Assembly: GCF_004216955.1 (NCBI RefSeq)
Contig: NZ_SGXL01000001.1
Span: 2,197,413 to 2,261,412 of the forward strand
Direction: 5' to 3'
DNA from: Fictibacillus sp. BK138
GTDB taxonomy: Bacteria; Bacillota; Bacilli; Bacillales; Fictibacillaceae
DNA length: 64,000 nucleotides
Position 1 is the stretch's first letter, and each line of letters starts with the position of its first letter. This document shows positions 1 through 9,068 of the stretch, piece by piece. The notes under the pieces are model-generated. The model was not told where the DNA came from. It worked only from the letters and a program-made list of their open reading frames with translations, and ran no database searches. Position numbers and translations under genes: made by a program.

Positions 1-691
1 CACCAGTAATCTTACCGATCGTAACAACAGCTGAATCCAACGGATCAATATTACGCGAAACGATCGACTGCATCTGTGTAACAAGATGGCTTGCTGCGAC
101 TACCATGTCATTGCTTAAATGTGGATAAGCAGCATGGCCGCCTTTTCCCGTTAGATCTATAAAAAGTTCTGACGTATTGGCAAACAGCAATCCTTCTTTT
201 ACGGCGATGGTTCCAACCGGATACTCCGGGGCGATATGAAGCGCTGTTATCTGATCTGGCTTAAGCTGTTGAAACAGCTCACTCTCACGCATCGGCAATG
301 CTCCACCCGGTCCTTCTTCTGCTGGCTGAAATATAAACAGCAGATGATCATCGAGTGGCTCTTCTGCAAAACGGGATAAAAGACCAAGGGCGACCGTCAT
401 GTGAAGATCGTGTCCGCAAGCATGCATCAATCCATCGTGCGTGGAAGAAAATTCATATCCAGTTTCTTCAAAGATCGGAAGTCCATCCATGTCTGTACGA
501 TAAGCAATCGTTTTTTCGGGATTTGTACCTTTCACTTTTACAAAGATACCCGTTTCCCACGTATGCACTTCCAGATTATCCTGTTTAAAAGTGGAGATGA
601 GATCAAGCAGATACCTTTGAGTCTTAAATTCCTGAAAGCCAAGCTCCGGTATCCGGTGCAGGTCTTTTCTGATCTCAATCAATGGTTTCAT
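1..691 (-). CDS. ykuR: N-acetyldiaminopimelate deacetylase, M20 family (partial, 3' end off window)
   Basis: This open frame starts at the ATG at 691 and runs off the left edge. The translation begins [20 protein letters not shown] and contains the M20 metal-binding stretches [18 protein letters not shown] and QPAEEGPGG. It should remove acetate from N-acetyl-L,L-diaminopimelate in the acetylase branch of lysine and peptidoglycan-precursor synthesis, in the cytosol. It lies 25 bp downstream of dapH on the same strand, the same pair as B. subtilis ykuQ-ykuR, so the two are probably one operon. A GGGGA ribosome site sits 10 bases before the ATG. About 230 residues are visible, and the dimerisation domain is only partly present. 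Confidence 0.9.
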   Translation of the reverse strand, partial: MKPLIEIRKDLHRIPELGFQEFKTQRYLLDLISTFKQDNLEVHTWETGIFVKVKGTNPEKTIAYRTDMDGLPIFEETGYEFSSTHDGLMHACGHDLHMTVALGLLSRFAEEPLDDHLLFIFQPAEEGPGGALPMRESELFQQLKPDQITALHIAPEYPVGTIAVKEGLLFANTSELFIDLTGKGGHAAYPHLSNDMVVAASHLVTQMQSIVSRNIDPLDSAVVTIGKITG

Positions 692-716
692 CTTCACTCA
701 TCCCCTAAAGTTTTTA

Positions 717-1433
717 TTAGTCGTTTAATTGACGAAGTTCTTGTCTGATTTCTGTTTTTGATTTTGTTTTTTCATCGATCTTCTTAAGAACGCGTGCTGG
801 TGTACCGCCAACAACTGTGTAAGGTTCAACATCTTCAATAACAATAGCACCTGCAGCAACAACTGCACCTTTTCCAACTGTAACACCTTCAAGTACAACT
901 GCATTTGCTCCGATTACTACGTCGTCTTCAACAACAACCGGTTTAGCTGATGGAGGCTCAATAACTCCCGCTAAAACAGTACCGGCACCGATGTGGCAGT
1001 TCTTTCCTACTGTTGCACGTCCGCCTAGTACAACATTCATATCAATCATTGTGCCTTCACCGATTACTGAACCGATGTTAATGGAAGCACCCATCATGAT
1101 AACTGCGTTGTCACCGATCTCAACTTGATCACGGATGATCGCACCTGGTTCGATACGCGCTTTAATGTTCTTCATATCCAATAAAGGAATCGCTGAGTTG
1201 CGACGGTCATTTTCTACTACATAGTCTTCGATGCTGCTTTCGTTGGCGCGAATCGCAGCTTCGATGTCTTTCCACTCACCGAACAATACAGCTGTATTGC
1301 CTGAAGGAAATACTTTTGTTTCGCTTCCGAAATCTATATTGTCAAGATTTCCTTTTACATAAACTTTTACAGGTGTAGATTTTGTGCTGTTTTGAATAAA
1401 TGAAATAATCTCGTTTGCATCCATCATTTTCAT
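717..1433 (-). CDS. dapH: 2,3,4,5-tetrahydropyridine-2,6-dicarboxylate N-acetyltransferase
   Basis: The 238-residue product matches the B. subtilis DapH/YkuQ pattern from [14 protein letters not shown] through the left-handed beta-helix hexapeptide repeats ([20 protein letters not shown] and [17 protein letters not shown]). It acetylates tetrahydrodipicolinate with acetyl-CoA, and the downstream ykuR product later deacetylates the pathway intermediate. I placed the start at 1433 rather than at upstream codons because AAGGAGG lies 11 bases before this ATG and the homologous protein begins here. The gene follows the ccpC-like regulator on the same strand with a 69-bp gap. Confidence 0.95.
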   Translation of the reverse strand: MKMMDANEIISFIQNSTKSTPVKVYVKGNLDNIDFGSETKVFPSGNTAVLFGEWKDIEAAIRANESSIEDYVVENDRRNSAIPLLDMKNIKARIEPGAIIRDQVEIGDNAVIMMGASINIGSVIGEGTMIDMNVVLGGRATVGKNCHIGAGTVLAGVIEPPSAKPVVVEDDVVIGANAVVLEGVTVGKGAVVAAGAIVIEDVEPYTVVGGTPARVLKKIDEKTKSKTEIRQELRQLND

Positions 1434-1502
1434 AATTGTTATGTCCTCCTTAAAAGTCATTCTGTATTGTATTAAACCACTAAATATAGAAACATTCAAA
1501 CG

Positions 1503-2372
1503 TTATTCTTTTGTTAATTTCTGAATCAATTCCATAAACACGTTTACCTGTTTCAGTTCAGAACCCATACCATGATGAATGAGCCATGTATCTCTTTTTA
1601 GAACATTTCCTCTTTTATCAGTAAGGGGGATCTTAAATACCTCATCCTCAGGTCTGAGGCTGATCGATGGCAAAATGGCATAGCCGATTCCGTTCAATGC
1701 CATCTGTTTGCATGTTTCAATCTGATCCACTACGATCGTCTTTTGAGGAGTGGTCTTAAAGTGACTGTGCCACCAATCCTGAATCTCTTGATAATAAGTA
1801 GAGTGGCTTTTAAATTGTATAAAAGGCTTAGATGTTTCTGATAACTCTTCAATAGATGAAATCGACGTATCAACCAAGTATAGATGATCTGATAAAATAT
1901 GCTCTTTACTGCCGCGCCACTCAGGATTCCCGCGGACAATTCCTAAGTGAATTTTGTCTTCATACAGATGCTTGATGATCTCAGAACTCCAACCGGTAAT
2001 AAGAGAGATATTAACGTGGGGATAAAGGTTCACATATTCCTTCAAAACATGCGGCAGCCAATACTGGCCGATGATTGAAGCTACTGCTAATTTAAGTGTG
2101 CCATGGACGTGCTCAGAAAGTGATTGCAGTTCTTCTTTAACCGTTTCCTCTTTCTGCAGTACCTCATTCACAAATGAGATGATCTTTTCACCTGCTGGCG
2201 TCAGCGTCAATCCTTTTTGCGATCTGATAAAAATAATGGTGCCCCAATTGTTTTCGATGGATTGAAGCCGCTGACTTAAAGCAGGCTGAGATACATAAAG
2301 CCTTTCTGATGCTTTTCTCATATTTAGTTCTTCTGCCAGTACGTGTAAAATTCGAAACTCGGATAGTTGCAT
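1503..2372 (-). CDS. ccpC: LysR-type regulator, CcpC-like
   Basis: This 289-aa LysR protein has its N-terminal winged helix at about residues 1-60 (MRKASERLYVSQPALSQRLQ) and a substrate-binding effector domain with VASIIGQYWLPHVLK and LITGWSSE. These closely follow remembered B. subtilis CcpC (YkuM), which represses citrate synthase and aconitase genes and responds to citrate. Its position beside dapH also matches B. subtilis. The ATG at 2372 is preceded by AAGAAGG at good spacing. An upstream in-frame start at 2393 has no comparable site. The target genes are not in this window, so function is inferred from similarity. Confidence 0.85.
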   Translation of the reverse strand: MQLSEFRILHVLAEELNMRKASERLYVSQPALSQRLQSIENNWGTIIFIRSQKGLTLTPAGEKIISFVNEVLQKEETVKEELQSLSEHVHGTLKLAVASIIGQYWLPHVLKEYVNLYPHVNISLITGWSSEIIKHLYEDKIHLGIVRGNPEWRGSKEHILSDHLYLVDTSISSIEELSETSKPFIQFKSHSTYYQEIQDWWHSHFKTTPQKTIVVDQIETCKQMALNGIGYAILPSISLRPEDEVFKIPLTDKRGNVLKRDTWLIHHGMGSELKQVNVFMELIQKLTKE

Positions 2373-2493
2373 GTTAATCCTTCTTTCAATCAATAAGTTT
2401 TCCTTATAGACCTCAGTCCGATTTATGTAATTTTATTTAAGTATACCGTAACATAGGATATATATGTAAACACAAAAGAAAGGATGTGTGACC

Positions 2494-3225
2494 ATGTATA
2501 TCCTAATCGTAGTCGGTTTTTTTGCGACTTTTATCGGTACACTCTCTGGAAGCGGAGGAATGATCAACTTTCCTATCATGCTATTATTAGGAATTCCTGT
2601 TCATTCTGCTATAGCTGCTAATAAGTTTGCCAATATGTTCAGTTCGTTTTCAAGTTTTTTTGTGCTGTTAAGAAGAAATGACGCGAAACTTAAACCTTAT
2701 TTTTTATCAGGTGGAGTAAGTTTAATTGGAGGAATATGCGGAGGCTTAATCGCATCAGCGATCTCGAGAGAAAACTTAACGATTATCGCCTTAATTTTAT
2801 TAAGCGGAGCATTATTCCTAACTTTTATTAAAACAAAAAGAGACAGCAATCCTGAGAACGAAGTAAAACAGCTTCCTGCACGAAAATACCCTTTTCTCTT
2901 TGGAATCGGAGCGTACGACGGCTTGTTCGGACCAGGGCAGGGCACTATGCAGATGCAGCTTTTCTTGAGAAATGGCTTTTCTTACATCCGCACCGTCTCA
3001 TTTACGAGATTCAATACGTTCTTAAGCTGTACGGGTGCAGTTGTAACTTACTTTTTCGCGGGTCATTATATGTGGAATGTCGCAATACCTCTTACAATCG
3101 GAAGTATATGCGGTGCACAAGTTGCCGTCAAACTTGCACCTAAGCTAAAGACAAAACAAGTTACAATCCTGATGAGGACTGTAACCGTTATGCTCATTCT
3201 TCAATTAATTATTCAATGGGGGTAA
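2494..3225 (+). CDS. TauE/SafE family membrane permease
   Basis: This is a hydrophobic protein of about 243 aa with roughly seven or eight membrane segments. Glycine-rich family signatures are visible near the start (GTLSGSGGMINFPIMLLLG) and in the second half (GAYDGLFGPGQGTMQMQLF). TauE/SafE proteins export or import small sulfur compounds or other organic anions, and the substrate cannot be read here. An in-frame GTG lies at 2488, but GAAAGG is better spaced for the ATG at 2494. The VOC gene begins 5 bp downstream and the two are probably cotranscribed. It is divergent from ccpC with 121 bp between. Confidence 0.8.
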   Translation: MYILIVVGFFATFIGTLSGSGGMINFPIMLLLGIPVHSAIAANKFANMFSSFSSFFVLLRRNDAKLKPYFLSGGVSLIGGICGGLIASAISRENLTIIALILLSGALFLTFIKTKRDSNPENEVKQLPARKYPFLFGIGAYDGLFGPGQGTMQMQLFLRNGFSYIRTVSFTRFNTFLSCTGAVVTYFFAGHYMWNVAIPLTIGSICGAQVAVKLAPKLKTKQVTILMRTVTVMLILQLIIQWG

Positions 3226-3230
3226 TTTCA

Positions 3231-3590
3231 ATGAAAATAACAGGTATTCATCATGTGCAGCTATGTATTCCTGCTGACAAAGAATCAGAAGCAAAAAAAT
3301 TCTATAAAGATGTCCTTGGATTAAAAGAAATTCCTAAGCCGGAAGCCCTCCTTAAAAACGGAGGTATGTGGTTTCAGGTCGGAAGTCAAGAACTTCATAT
3401 CGGTGTAGAAGATCAAGTGTTTAAAGGTAAACATCATCCGGCCCTTTTCGTGATAGGTCTGAACGAATTAAAAGATCATTTATCAGCTCAAGAAATCACG
3501 ATTCAAAAAGAGCTGCCCATCCCGGGCTATAACCGCTTTTCAATTCGTGATCCTTTTGGCAACAGGATCGAATTTATTGAACCAGAATAA
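3231..3590 (+). CDS. VOC-superfamily protein (glyoxalase/bleomycin-resistance fold)
   Basis: The 119-aa product has the paired beta-alpha-beta-beta-beta pattern of one VOC unit. It starts MKITGIHHVQLCIP, contains ELHIGVED in the middle and ends FSIRDPFGNRIEFIEPE. The histidine near residue 8, the histidine of ELHIG and the C-terminal glutamate fit the usual metal ligands. Substrate is unknown, since members include glyoxalases, dioxygenases and antibiotic-binding proteins. The start at 3231 follows a GGGGGT site that overlaps the end of the permease gene, which suggests translational coupling. A start at 3216 inside the upstream gene lacks such a site. Confidence 0.8.
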   Translation: MKITGIHHVQLCIPADKESEAKKFYKDVLGLKEIPKPEALLKNGGMWFQVGSQELHIGVEDQVFKGKHHPALFVIGLNELKDHLSAQEITIQKELPIPGYNRFSIRDPFGNRIEFIEPE

Positions 3591-3596
3591 AGTTGT

Positions 3597-4472
3597 TCAT
3601 TTATTTTTCCCGTCTTCGGGTTCAACATGGACTTGTATACTTTCGACATTATAAGCTTCTTTAATCGTATCTTCTATTTTCTCAGTAATCTCGTGGCTTT
3701 CCACTACATTCAGAGAAGGATCGACTTTAATGGTTACATCGATGATTGCACGGTTACCATGCTTTCTCGCCTTTAGATCACCTACATTTTCAACACCATC
3801 GACATCTAAAATCTTGTGCTCCATCTCTTTACCTTCTTCGTAATCAAATCCATCGGAAAGGTTATGAGAAGTTTCGGTAAAAATTTCCCACCCTGTTTTT
3901 ATAATAATCAAGCCTACTAAAACAGCTGCGGCAGGATCAAGCCAAGCCATCCCGATCTGCGCACCTAGAATACCTACTGCAGCTCCTATACTTACAAATG
4001 CGTCAGAACGGTTATCGAGTGCCGCCGCCTTTAATCCTTGGCTATCCGTTTCTTTAGCAACCTTCATATTGTAAAAGTAAACGGCGAGCATAACAGCTGC
4101 ACCAAATAAGGCGATGATTGCTGCTGTTAAAGATGGCTCTGTTTCAACACCCTTAAACATTTTTTTAATGGAAGAAATCAATACTTCAATTCCGATAACA
4201 ACCATAATGAATGACGCTACCATTGAGGCAATCGTTTCTGCCCGAAGATGTCCATAAGGATGATCTTCGTCTGCTGGCTTTCTTGAAATTTTTAAGCCGA
4301 TTAATACCGCGATAGATGCGATAATATCAGTTGCGTTATTCAATCCATCTGCAATAAGCGCATCAGAACTATAAACGAATCCTGATACAAGCTTAACGAT
4401 TGATAGAAAAATATATGCTCCTAAACTGTAGTAAACACCGCGTTCCACTCTTTTTTGCTGATCAGCTTGCAT
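3597..4472 (-). CDS. Cation diffusion facilitator (MneP/MneS-like metal exporter)
   Basis: The 291-aa product has a six-segment membrane domain followed by a cytosolic ferredoxin-like domain from about residue 210. Metal-site motifs are visible: ALIADGLNNATDI in the second helix (N/D type), HPYGHLRAETIA after the third, and LDNRSDAFVSI in the fifth. CDF proteins exchange Mn, Zn, Fe or Co for protons. The NNATD pattern resembles the B. subtilis manganese exporter MneP, so manganese efflux is likely but not proven. AAGGAGA precedes the ATG. The gene converges on the VOC gene, leaving only 6 bp between stop codons. Confidence 0.85.
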   Translation of the reverse strand: MQADQQKRVERGVYYSLGAYIFLSIVKLVSGFVYSSDALIADGLNNATDIIASIAVLIGLKISRKPADEDHPYGHLRAETIASMVASFIMVVIGIEVLISSIKKMFKGVETEPSLTAAIIALFGAAVMLAVYFYNMKVAKETDSQGLKAAALDNRSDAFVSIGAAVGILGAQIGMAWLDPAAAVLVGLIIIKTGWEIFTETSHNLSDGFDYEEGKEMEHKILDVDGVENVGDLKARKHGNRAIIDVTIKVDPSLNVVESHEITEKIEDTIKEAYNVESIQVHVEPEDGKNK

Positions 4473-4563
4473 TCTCTTTTCTCCTTCATATGTAATACCT
4501 TTTTAATCATAAAGAATGGTTTCCGGGTGGGTCTAGAGCAATCTTTTTCCCTATAGGAAACAT

Positions 4564-5310
4564 TTAGTGTTCGTAAATCATTTTCCTCGTCATTCCGCCA
4601 TCGATTGTTAAATTTTCACCGGTGATAAAATTATTTCTTGAGTCTGCAAGAAACAAGCACGCCCTGGAAATATCCGATGGTTTCCCTACTCTTTTTGAAA
4701 AATGCTGCTCATGGTCGATTTGTCTTAGCTCAGAATAATCTCCCGTATGGATCCAGCCGGGACTGATTGAATTTACGGTAATATGGTCTTCTGAAAAAGA
4801 AGCTGCAAGCGCATGTGTGAGTGCAACGATACCGCCTTTTGTTGCTGCATATGCTTCAGAATGGGGTTCTGACATGAAGGCACGCGTTGATGCCATGTTA
4901 ATAATTGCCCCGCCGCCTGTTTTTGTCATATATCTTGCTGCTTCTCTAGAAAATAGGAATACGCTTCTTAAATTGGTCTGAATGACCTCATCCCATTCAT
5001 CTACTGATAATTCATATGGAGATTTCCACTTTGAGATTCCTGCATTATTAACAACACAATGTATTCCGCCTAATTTATCATTTGTTTCAGATACAGCTTT
5101 TATAATCTCTTCTGGATTTTTCACATCGCAAGTAATGGAAATACTATTAGGTTCGATTTCACGGATTTCGGATAATGTTTTTTCCAGCTCTTGCTGATCA
5201 AAATCGATCAGGGAAGGGATCCATCCCGCTTTTGCAAAATCAATAGCTAATTGTTTTCCGATTCCTTGAGCTGCTCCAGTAATAAGTACAATCCTTTTTG
5301 TAGAATTCAT
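4564..5310 (-). CDS. Short-chain dehydrogenase/reductase
   Basis: This is a classical SDR of 248 aa. It has the Rossmann nucleotide site TGAAQGIG, the NNAG motif (VVNNAGISKW), a catalytic serine in MASTRAF, and YAATKGG carrying the Tyr and Lys. The C-terminal ITGENLTIDGGM is typical of glucose or 3-oxoacyl-ACP reductase-like members. The substrate is not determinable. The start at 5310 has GGAGGG six bases upstream, and earlier in-frame codons lack a ribosome site. The gene ends 92 bp beyond the CDF start on the same strand. Confidence 0.85.
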   Translation of the reverse strand: MNSTKRIVLITGAAQGIGKQLAIDFAKAGWIPSLIDFDQQELEKTLSEIREIEPNSISITCDVKNPEEIIKAVSETNDKLGGIHCVVNNAGISKWKSPYELSVDEWDEVIQTNLRSVFLFSREAARYMTKTGGGAIINMASTRAFMSEPHSEAYAATKGGIVALTHALAASFSEDHITVNSISPGWIHTGDYSELRQIDHEQHFSKRVGKPSDISRACLFLADSRNNFITGENLTIDGGMTRKMIYEH

Positions 5311-5367
5311 GATTAACCCTCCGCTCATTTTTTTCACTACTATTCTTTCCCTAATTTACTTCCACAG

Positions 5368-5404
5368 AATCAAAAAAAGAAAGCTGCCGATGTGCAGGCA
5401 GCTT
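5368..5404 (-). terminator. Rho-independent terminator of the CotD-like gene
   Basis: On the minus strand an 8-bp stem (AAGCTGCC with GGCAGCTT) closes an 8-base loop and is followed by a T-rich run. It begins five bases after the stop codon of the CotD-like gene. Confidence 0.85.
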
Positions 5405-5409
5405 CTCAT

Positions 5410-5871
5410 TTACTTCTTTCTCCAGCCGCATGGCGGACGCGGAGGACAAGGTACACAAGGGGGCGGACAAGGATTTGCCATGACAGGTCCAGTTGTTCCG
5501 CAAAGGTTTTGCTGAGTTGCCTGGTTTACAACATTTGTGCTTTGAGGGAAATAGTGAACGTATTTATAGTTTGTCTGATTTACCTGTGTGGTTTGTGTCG
5601 GATGAATCATTGGAACATATACATCCTGTTGATTGTATTGCATCTGTTGGTTAGTAGGACTGTATTGTGCAGGCAACACTTGTGGAGGGTAATATTGAGA
5701 CGGAGATACTGGCGGATAGCCACAACCACCCATTTGTGGCATTTGTGACATAGCTCCCATTACTGGTCCCATTCCCATAGCACCCATTGTAGGACCCATT
5801 CCCATAGCGCCGGCAGCTGCGGCAGGCATTCCCATTCCCTTTTTAGGGAAAATTCGAGGGCGTTTAAACAA
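5410..5871 (-). CDS. CotD-family inner spore coat protein
   Basis: The 153-aa product has a low-complexity Met/Gly/Ala N-terminus (GMGM, GAMGMGP repeats), a central Pro/Tyr/Gln section, a CotD-like core at about residues 85-120 (VPMIHPTQTTQVNQ, YKYVHYFPQSTNVVN) and a Pro/Cys-rich tail (PCPPPCVPCPPRPPCG). B. subtilis CotD has the same HPxxTTxVNxxxxxxVHYFP layout, but many of its histidines are Gln or Asn here. The start is TTG at 5871 after AAAGGAG. A sigma-K-type promoter lies 43 bases upstream and a terminator follows directly, so this looks like a single-gene, mother-cell unit. Confidence 0.8.
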   Translation of the reverse strand: MFKRPRIFPKKGMGMPAAAAGAMGMGPTMGAMGMGPVMGAMSQMPQMGGCGYPPVSPSQYYPPQVLPAQYSPTNQQMQYNQQDVYVPMIHPTQTTQVNQTNYKYVHYFPQSTNVVNQATQQNLCGTTGPVMANPCPPPCVPCPPRPPCGWRKK

Positions 5872-5913
5872 AAAAGACTTCTCCTTTCAAAAATCATAAA
5901 TCACATTTCTCTC

Positions 5914-5942
5914 TATTTTATGTAGGACGACTTAAAAAGTTC
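5914..5942 (-). promoter_or_regulatory. Probable sigma-K promoter of the CotD-like gene
   Basis: On the minus strand, GAAC is followed by 16 bases and then CATAAAATA. This fits the sigma-K consensus (AC at -35, CATAnnnTA at -10). The -35 lies inside an inverted repeat (GGACGA with TCGTCC) spanning about 5925-5946, which could be a binding site for a late sporulation regulator. Confidence 0.65.
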
Positions 5943-6091
5943 GTCCAAATATTAACCATTTTATTTATGATTCGACCTCTATGGAACGGAAATGAAGATT
6001 TACCAATGCATTTTCATCAAGTCTTTAAAAGGAGGGAAATGAGATATTCATATAGAAAAGTTTGATTTAATAAAGTGCGGGAGTGAAGTGG

Positions 6092-7585
6092 ATGAAAGGA
6101 TTCAACTACAAAGCCTATGATGGTTTGGGGCTTGCCGAGCTGATTAAAAATAAAGAAGTCCAGCCTAAGGAGCTGGTCGAAGAGTCTATTAAGATCATAG
6201 ATTCTATTAATCCTAAAATAAATGCTGTTATTAATAAACTGTATGACAAGGCACGTATGACAGCAAACACTGCTCTTACCGGTGCTTTCGCCGGTGTTCC
6301 TATGCTGTTAAAAGATATTTCACAGGAGATAGAAGGAGAACCTATAACAGCTGGATCAAAAGCTTTTTTGTCATACCGCGCAAAAATGGATTCTGAATAT
6401 GTCCGAAGGTTACGTAAAACTGGAGCCCTGATCCTTGGCCAAACAAATGTCCCTGAATTTGCATTGGTGGCTTTCACTGAACCTGTCCATTACGGACCCA
6501 CCCGAAATCCGTGGAACATACAGCATATTCCTGGAGGTTCAAGTGGAGGATCAGCTGCTGCAGTAGCTTCCGGAATGGTGTCGATCGCAGGAGCCAATGA
6601 TGGCGGTGGATCGATCCGGATTCCAGCAGCATATTGTGGCTTGTTTGGTTTAAAGCCTACTAGAGGAAGGACGCCGGTTGGCCCCAATTATGGAAGGTCC
6701 TGGCAAGGTGCTTCTTCTGAACACGTGTTAACCCGGTCAGTCCGGGATAGCGCAGCGATGCTCGATCAGCTTCACGGTCATGAAAAAGCAGGTGCATTCC
6801 ACGCGCCTCCATTTAGAGAAAGTTATTTAAACGCTGCAAGTACCCCACTAGAGAGAAATGTAAGAATTGCTTTTTCCGTAAAGTCACCAATTGGAACGGA
6901 TGTTCATCCCGATTGCCGTGAAGCGGTCTTAAAAACCGCTTCCTTATTGGAGTCTATGGGACATAAGGTTGAAGAAGCAGATGCACCTGTTGATGGCTAT
7001 AAAATTGCCAAGAGTTACTTAACCATGTACTTTGGAGAAACCGCTGCACAATTGGCAACGCTTGAGGGAGTTCTAGGACGCAAAGCTACGTATTCAGATG
7101 TAGAACCAACCACATGGCTCCTTGGGTTACTTGGAAAAGCAACTTCTGCTGAAGAATTTGTTCTGAGTTTACGAGAATGGGACAAAGCAGCCTTGCAGAT
7201 GGAGACCTTCCATGAAACGTATGACTTTTACATCACGCCTGCGACCGCTTATCCTCCTGCTCAAATCGGCGAACTGCAGCCATCTGCATCGGAAAAACTC
7301 CTCATTTCAGCTGCAGGTAAAATGAAGCTAGGGGGACTATTAAAGAAGATTGGAATCGTCGAACAGATCGCCCATCAAAACCTGGCGCGAACACCTTTTA
7401 CACAGCTTGCTAACCTAACGGGTCAGCCAGCTATGTCCATGCCCCTCCACCTTACATCGAATGGACTTCCAGTTGGCGTACAGGTCATGGCTGCAAGAGG
7501 ACGGGAAGATTTACTGCTGCAGTTGGCTGGCGAAGTAGAACAGTCTGACCTTTGGGTAGATGTGCGAAGAAATCCTATGTATTAA
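6092..7585 (+). CDS. Amidase signature family hydrolase
   Basis: The product is about 497 aa. The amidase signature core is clear: catalytic Lys in [10 protein letters not shown], the Gly/Ser-rich stretch [16 protein letters not shown], and the nucleophile-serine loop [18 protein letters not shown]. This gives the Ser-cisSer-Lys triad of enzymes that hydrolyse amides or esters. The GatA subunit is unlikely because no gatB or gatC is adjacent. GTG at 6083 is possible, but GGGAG is spaced for the ATG at 6092. It is monocistronic and immediately left of the integrated element. Confidence 0.85.
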   Translation: MKGFNYKAYDGLGLAELIKNKEVQPKELVEESIKIIDSINPKINAVINKLYDKARMTANTALTGAFAGVPMLLKDISQEIEGEPITAGSKAFLSYRAKMDSEYVRRLRKTGALILGQTNVPEFALVAFTEPVHYGPTRNPWNIQHIPGGSSGGSAAAVASGMVSIAGANDGGGSIRIPAAYCGLFGLKPTRGRTPVGPNYGRSWQGASSEHVLTRSVRDSAAMLDQLHGHEKAGAFHAPPFRESYLNAASTPLERNVRIAFSVKSPIGTDVHPDCREAVLKTASLLESMGHKVEEADAPVDGYKIAKSYLTMYFGETAAQLATLEGVLGRKATYSDVEPTTWLLGLLGKATSAEEFVLSLREWDKAALQMETFHETYDFYITPATAYPPAQIGELQPSASEKLLISAAGKMKLGGLLKKIGIVEQIAHQNLARTPFTQLANLTGQPAMSMPLHLTSNGLPVGVQVMAARGREDLLLQLAGEVEQSDLWVDVRRNPMY

Positions 7586-7598
7586 ACGTGGACATATT

Positions 7599-7624
7599 AA
7601 AAACCCCTTGAATATTCAAGGGGT
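7599..7624 (-). terminator. Former tRNA-Val terminator, now separated from its tRNA
   Basis: A perfect 10-bp palindromic stem (CCCCTTGAAT with ATTCAAGGGG) is followed on the minus strand by a T-run. It lies 14 bases beyond the left tRNA fragment in the orientation of the tRNA. I infer that it was the original tRNA-Val terminator before the element inserted. Confidence 0.7.
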
Positions 7625-7638
7625 CTGGATTATCTGCT

Positions 7639-7688
7639 TATGGTGACCCGAGAGGGGTTCGAAACCCCGACCTCTACCCTGTCAAGGT
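7639..7688 (-). repeat. Left attachment site (duplicated tRNA-Val 3' part)
   Basis: These 50 bases match 17501-17550 except for one position (A at 7664 against C). They cover the anticodon loop, T arm and acceptor 3' strand of tRNA-Val plus two flanking bases. The change converts G53 of the T stem to U, so this copy could not form the conserved 53-61 pair. It is a fragment, not a functional tRNA. Confidence 0.92.
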
Positions 7689-7811
7689 GTTGTTTAACAC
7701 TTGATACAACAAACATGCGGACTATCAATGTTTAATCCTAATTGAACTCTATACGGTAATTTAGTACAAGTTTTACAGTATAGTGTCCAATGAAAATTTG
7801 CAAGTCGTAAC

Positions 7812-8303
7812 TTATTCATCTGAACCATTATAATCAAAGAGGATATTAGCAATATGTTCATTACGTTTGTTCATTGCTAATTTTCTTATCCACCATGATT
7901 TAATAATTTTAGGGTTTTCAATGTCTTTTTTCATTGCTTCAATTAAATAAAGATAACGTTCTCTTCCTTCTTTCGTTTCGAAATGAATACCGTCTCTCTC
8001 ACAAATAGCAAGTCGTTCAATTACCTCATTTGATCCATATAAAATTACAAGGTTCTTTAAATAAAAGTAGTTCCTATCTATATCCCCTTGAGAATTCTCT
8101 CTCATTCTTACATGTATCGGTTTATTAAATTGAAGCAAAGCATTTATGTAATCCGCATAATATTGTCCTTTTTTATCTGCAATTTTCATGAGAACTTCTT
8201 TGTTTTTAGTAAGAAACGTACTTAAATATGCTCCTAGAACTAATGTAAAAATTGATACGATCCAACCATTTGAATTTATCCACGTTAAGGTTTCTTTTAC
8301 CAT
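7812..8303 (-). CDS. Membrane-anchored protein of unknown function
   Basis: The 163-aa product has one N-terminal membrane helix (residues about 13-32, GWIVSIFTLVLGAYLSTFL) and a helical, probably cytosolic remainder. The segment VILYGSNEVIERL followed by YLYLIEAMKKDIENP resembles a pattern I recall from small anchored proteins in bacterial accessory islands (LYGS...LI.AM+KD). I cannot name a family. GAGGTGA precedes the ATG. It begins 9 bp after the 8313-8954 gene, so the two probably form one operon reading towards the left attachment site. Confidence 0.75.
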   Translation of the reverse strand: MVKETLTWINSNGWIVSIFTLVLGAYLSTFLTKNKEVLMKIADKKGQYYADYINALLQFNKPIHVRMRENSQGDIDRNYFYLKNLVILYGSNEVIERLAICERDGIHFETKEGRERYLYLIEAMKKDIENPKIIKSWWIRKLAMNKRNEHIANILFDYNGSDE

Positions 8304-8312
8304 TGCTCACCT

Positions 8313-8954
8313 CTAAAGTATTTTACTTACCGTCTCTTGTTCTTTTTGCTTTAGTTTTTTAATCTTATTGCGTTTTTCCTTTTTTGAATAGAATGGATTG
8401 CTCTTTACTTTTTTTACTTTTGTCTTAAATTCTTTTCTCCGCTTCTTTTTAACACTTGAGGTCTCCATGTGGTATTGGTTGTAAAGTTTTATATAACTCA
8501 ATGAAATGTCGCCAAAGAATTTCTTGAACTTTTCATAACAAAGGAAAATATCAAGTGATGAAGTTGGTTCGTCTATTAACTCGTATTCAAGAAACTCATT
8601 CCACAAATCAACGTCTTTTCGCATTAACAAATGAATATTCGGATAAACAATTTTCTTTACCTCCTCAATCACTTTATCCCAAGTATCAGTATCCTCGATA
8701 TATGGGAGTTCAACTGTTTGTTCTTCTCCTTCTTCGTCTAAACCGTAAACTTCTTCTTTATACTCAATTACCAATGAAGAATTATATTTGTAATACAAGA
8801 TAAAAAGTTGGTTGTACACTTTTGTAAGTTGCTCGAAAGTTACATTACTAAGGTGTTTTTTCCTTTCGGTTTTGTTTTCTTTATACCAAAGTATTACGGT
8901 CGTTATTAAAGCAGCAATCAAGGGACCTGCAAAATATTTGAGAAATAATTCCAT
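8313..8954 (-). CDS. Membrane-anchored protein with basic C-terminus, unknown function
   Basis: The 213-aa product has an N-terminal membrane helix (about residues 4-22, AGPLIAALITTVILWY) and a long helical domain. Its strongly basic tail contains runs such as SVKKKRRKEFKTKVKKVKS, which could bind nucleic acid or phospholipid. I recognise no domain. The start at 8954 is supported by AAAAGGG at 8-base spacing, and the upstream in-frame ATG at 8984 is not. The gene is divergent from the HEPN-like gene with 114 bp between, so the two units could share a control region. Confidence 0.75.
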   Translation of the reverse strand: MELFLKYFAGPLIAALITTVILWYKENKTERKKHLSNVTFEQLTKVYNQLFILYYKYNSSLVIEYKEEVYGLDEEGEEQTVELPYIEDTDTWDKVIEEVKKIVYPNIHLLMRKDVDLWNEFLEYELIDEPTSSLDIFLCYEKFKKFFGDISLSYIKLYNQYHMETSSVKKKRRKEFKTKVKKVKSNPFYSKKEKRNKIKKLKQKEQETVSKIL

Positions 8955-9068
8955 ACATTTAACCCTTTTCTTTTTTTCTACCATTATATCAAAATATGTA
9001 AATTCATTGGATTAAAATGGATAATAAGATACAATTTTTTTATATACAATAGCTAGGAGGACAAAGTA

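Noticed and set aside
401-748. 115-aa plus-strand open frame over ykuR
   Set aside because: It is antisense to the M20 deacetylase, whose catalytic motifs are clear. It has no ribosome site.
5392-5748. 118-aa plus-strand open frame
   Set aside because: It is antisense to the low-complexity CotD-like gene, which has its own promoter, ribosome site and terminator.
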